Source: Thermodesulfobacteriota bacterium (GTDB lineage Bacteria; Desulfobacterota; Dissulfuribacteria; Dissulfuribacterales; UBA3076). Taken from it: a stretch of 5,029 bases of DNA. Under the pieces are notes generated by a model. The model ran no database searches. It saw only the letters and a list, made by a program, of their open reading frames with translations, and was not told where the DNA came from. Shown here in pieces: positions 3,909 through 5,029 of this stretch (the stretch's first letter is position 1; each line of letters starts with the position of its first letter). The stretch lies in NCBI GenBank assembly GCA_003645605.1, contig QNAY01000135.1:1-5029 (forward strand). The letters are read 5' to 3'. The position numbers and the translations under genes are program-made.

Positions 3909-5029
3909 ATTATTCAGAAAACCATTACGATACAGAGGACTTAAGAAGTGATGAGGACCTGCTGGAGACCTTTACACCCGCCTCTGAGATGGAAGGGCCA
4001 AAAGATATAGGGGAGTTTGAAGAAGAAGAGATTGAAAGACTTAAGCAGACCGGAATCGATCTTACAGGTCTGAACAGGGCAGGTACCTTTATCCAAACAA
4101 ACTCTAGTGTTCAGAAGTGTGATTGTGAGTCACAGGGCGTAGAGCTGCTTCCCATCACAGAGGCGTTCAAAAAATATAACGGCCTCAAGGACTATTGGTG
4201 GAAACTGGTACCTGCAGAAAAAGATGCTTTTACCAGGGAAGCTGATCAGAAACTCGATAACGGGTATTTTATTCGGGCTTTTCCTGGTGAAAAGGTAATT
4301 TATCCACTTCAGACCTGCCTTTACATGCGGAATGAAAATGTAGCCCAGCGCGTTCACAATATAGTAATAGCAGAAGAGGGTTCTGAGCTACATATCATCA
4401 CAGGATGCTCAACCCATCCCCATCTGAAGTCAGGGCTGCATATAGGAATATCTGAATTTTATGTCAAAAAAGGGGCAAAGCTCACCTTTACCATGGTCCA
4501 TAACTGGGGTGAAAATGTCTACGTGAGGCCCCGTACGGGTATCATGGTAGAGGAGGACGGCGTCTTTCTCTCTAATTACATTTCCCTTAAGGGGGTAAAG
4601 TCCGTTCAGACCTTTCCAACAGCCACTCTTGCCGGTCCAAATGCCACGGCCCGCTTTAACTCGGTCATCGTGGCCCATGAGGGCTCAGATATAGATACTG
4701 GTGCCAAGGTCATACTTAAGGCCCCTGGAAGCAGGTCCGAGATAATATCCAGGACCATATCTTTCGGCGGCCGGGTAGTGGCCAGGGGACACCTTATCGG
4801 CCTTGCCCCTAACATTAAGGCGCACCTTGAGTGCCAGGGCCTGATATTGGCGGAACACGGCGTGATTCACGCCATACCTGAGCTTGAGGCCCATGTGGCG
4901 GATGTGGATATGTCCCACGAAGCAGCCGTAGGCCGAATCGCCCAGGAGGAGATCGAATACCTCATGGCCCGGGGTCTTGATGAAGAAGAGGCTACATCCA
5001 CCATAGTCCGGGGATTCCTGGACGTAAAA
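3905..5029 (+). CDS. smsB: Fe-S cluster assembly scaffold, SufB/SufD-like (SmsB), 3' end outside window
   Basis: An open frame of 375 codons with no stop, starting at the ATG that overlaps the smsC stop. It is the beta-helix scaffold on which Fe-S clusters are built, partner of the ATPase. The N-terminus (residues 1-45) is strongly acidic. The body carries conserved family stretches: HNIVIAEEGSELHIITGC (C168), HPHLKSGLHIGISEFYVKKG, a long right-handed-helix region (about 180-300), HLECQGL (C310), and SHEAAVGRI followed by YLMARGLDEEEA near the end. H338 in SHEAA aligns with H360 of E. coli SufD, and E339 with E434 of SufB. The position of SufB C405 is not a cysteine here (AEHGVIHAIP). Cysteines seen are C72, C74, C138, C168 and C310. 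RGFL at the edge indicates only a short C-terminal part is missing. A homodimer is expected instead of the SufB-SufD heterodimer. Confidence 0.9.
   Translation, partial: MNYSENHYDTEDLRSDEDLLETFTPASEMEGPKDIGEFEEEEIERLKQTGIDLTGLNRAGTFIQTNSSVQKCDCESQGVELLPITEAFKKYNGLKDYWWKLVPAEKDAFTREADQKLDNGYFIRAFPGEKVIYPLQTCLYMRNENVAQRVHNIVIAEEGSELHIITGCSTHPHLKSGLHIGISEFYVKKGAKLTFTMVHNWGENVYVRPRTGIMVEEDGVFLSNYISLKGVKSVQTFPTATLAGPNATARFNSVIVAHEGSDIDTGAKVILKAPGSRSEIISRTISFGGRVVARGHLIGLAPNIKAHLECQGLILAEHGVIHAIPELEAHVADVDMSHEAAVGRIAQEEIEYLMARGLDEEEATSTIVRGFLDVK

Noticed and set aside
4130..4918. Four minus-strand ORFs of 69-82 residues opposite smsB
   Set aside because: They are antisense shadows. The + strand frame is continuous and strongly matches the SufB/D-like family.

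Overview
The window reads as a piece of an anaerobic bacterial chromosome of the Desulfobacterota, Nitrospirota or a similar lineage. This is inferred from three things: the minimal two-gene SUF-like Fe-S assembly operon (smsC-smsB, a type shared with archaea), moderate base composition, and intergenic regions rich in repeats. No taxonomic marker is present, so the placement is tentative.

Left part (1-1383). Positions 1-121 hold no convincing gene but could fold into a structured RNA ending in a good intrinsic terminator on the + strand. Positions 170-1383 are an IS3-family insertion sequence on the minus strand. It has imperfect terminal inverted repeats, orfA with a helix-turn-helix, a canonical A_AAA_AAC slippery heptamer for -1 frameshifting, and orfB with an intact DD(35)E triad. 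OrfB loses its C-terminal end through one extra T in a homopolymer. The IS interrupts a small lipoprotein gene that already carries an in-frame stop.

Middle (1384-3164). hpt (hypoxanthine phosphoribosyltransferase, TTG start, minus strand) lies 23 bp upstream of the broken lipoprotein gene. Divergent from hpt on the + strand is fmdB, a small zinc-ribbon protein. The two intergenic regions on either side of fmdB are packed with related repeats built on TAACCGTTCACGGG. The second region contains a 321-bp unit with 19-bp perfect terminal inverted repeats, bounded by an 8-bp direct repeat AAATTATC. It looks like a non-autonomous mobile element carrying the remnant of a four-helix-bundle (S23/23S-intervening-sequence-like) gene.

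Right part (3165-5029). smsC (SufC-like ABC ATPase) and smsB (SufB/SufD-like scaffold) overlap by ATGA and form a translationally coupled operon. smsB runs off the window end after 375 codons. The ATPase and scaffold should form the complex that builds Fe-S clusters. The same short motif (a dyad followed by AGTGAATAAWTACT) lies upstream of both fmdB and smsC.

The most interesting content is the repeat/mobile-element architecture between hpt and smsC. No clearly new enzymatic system is visible.
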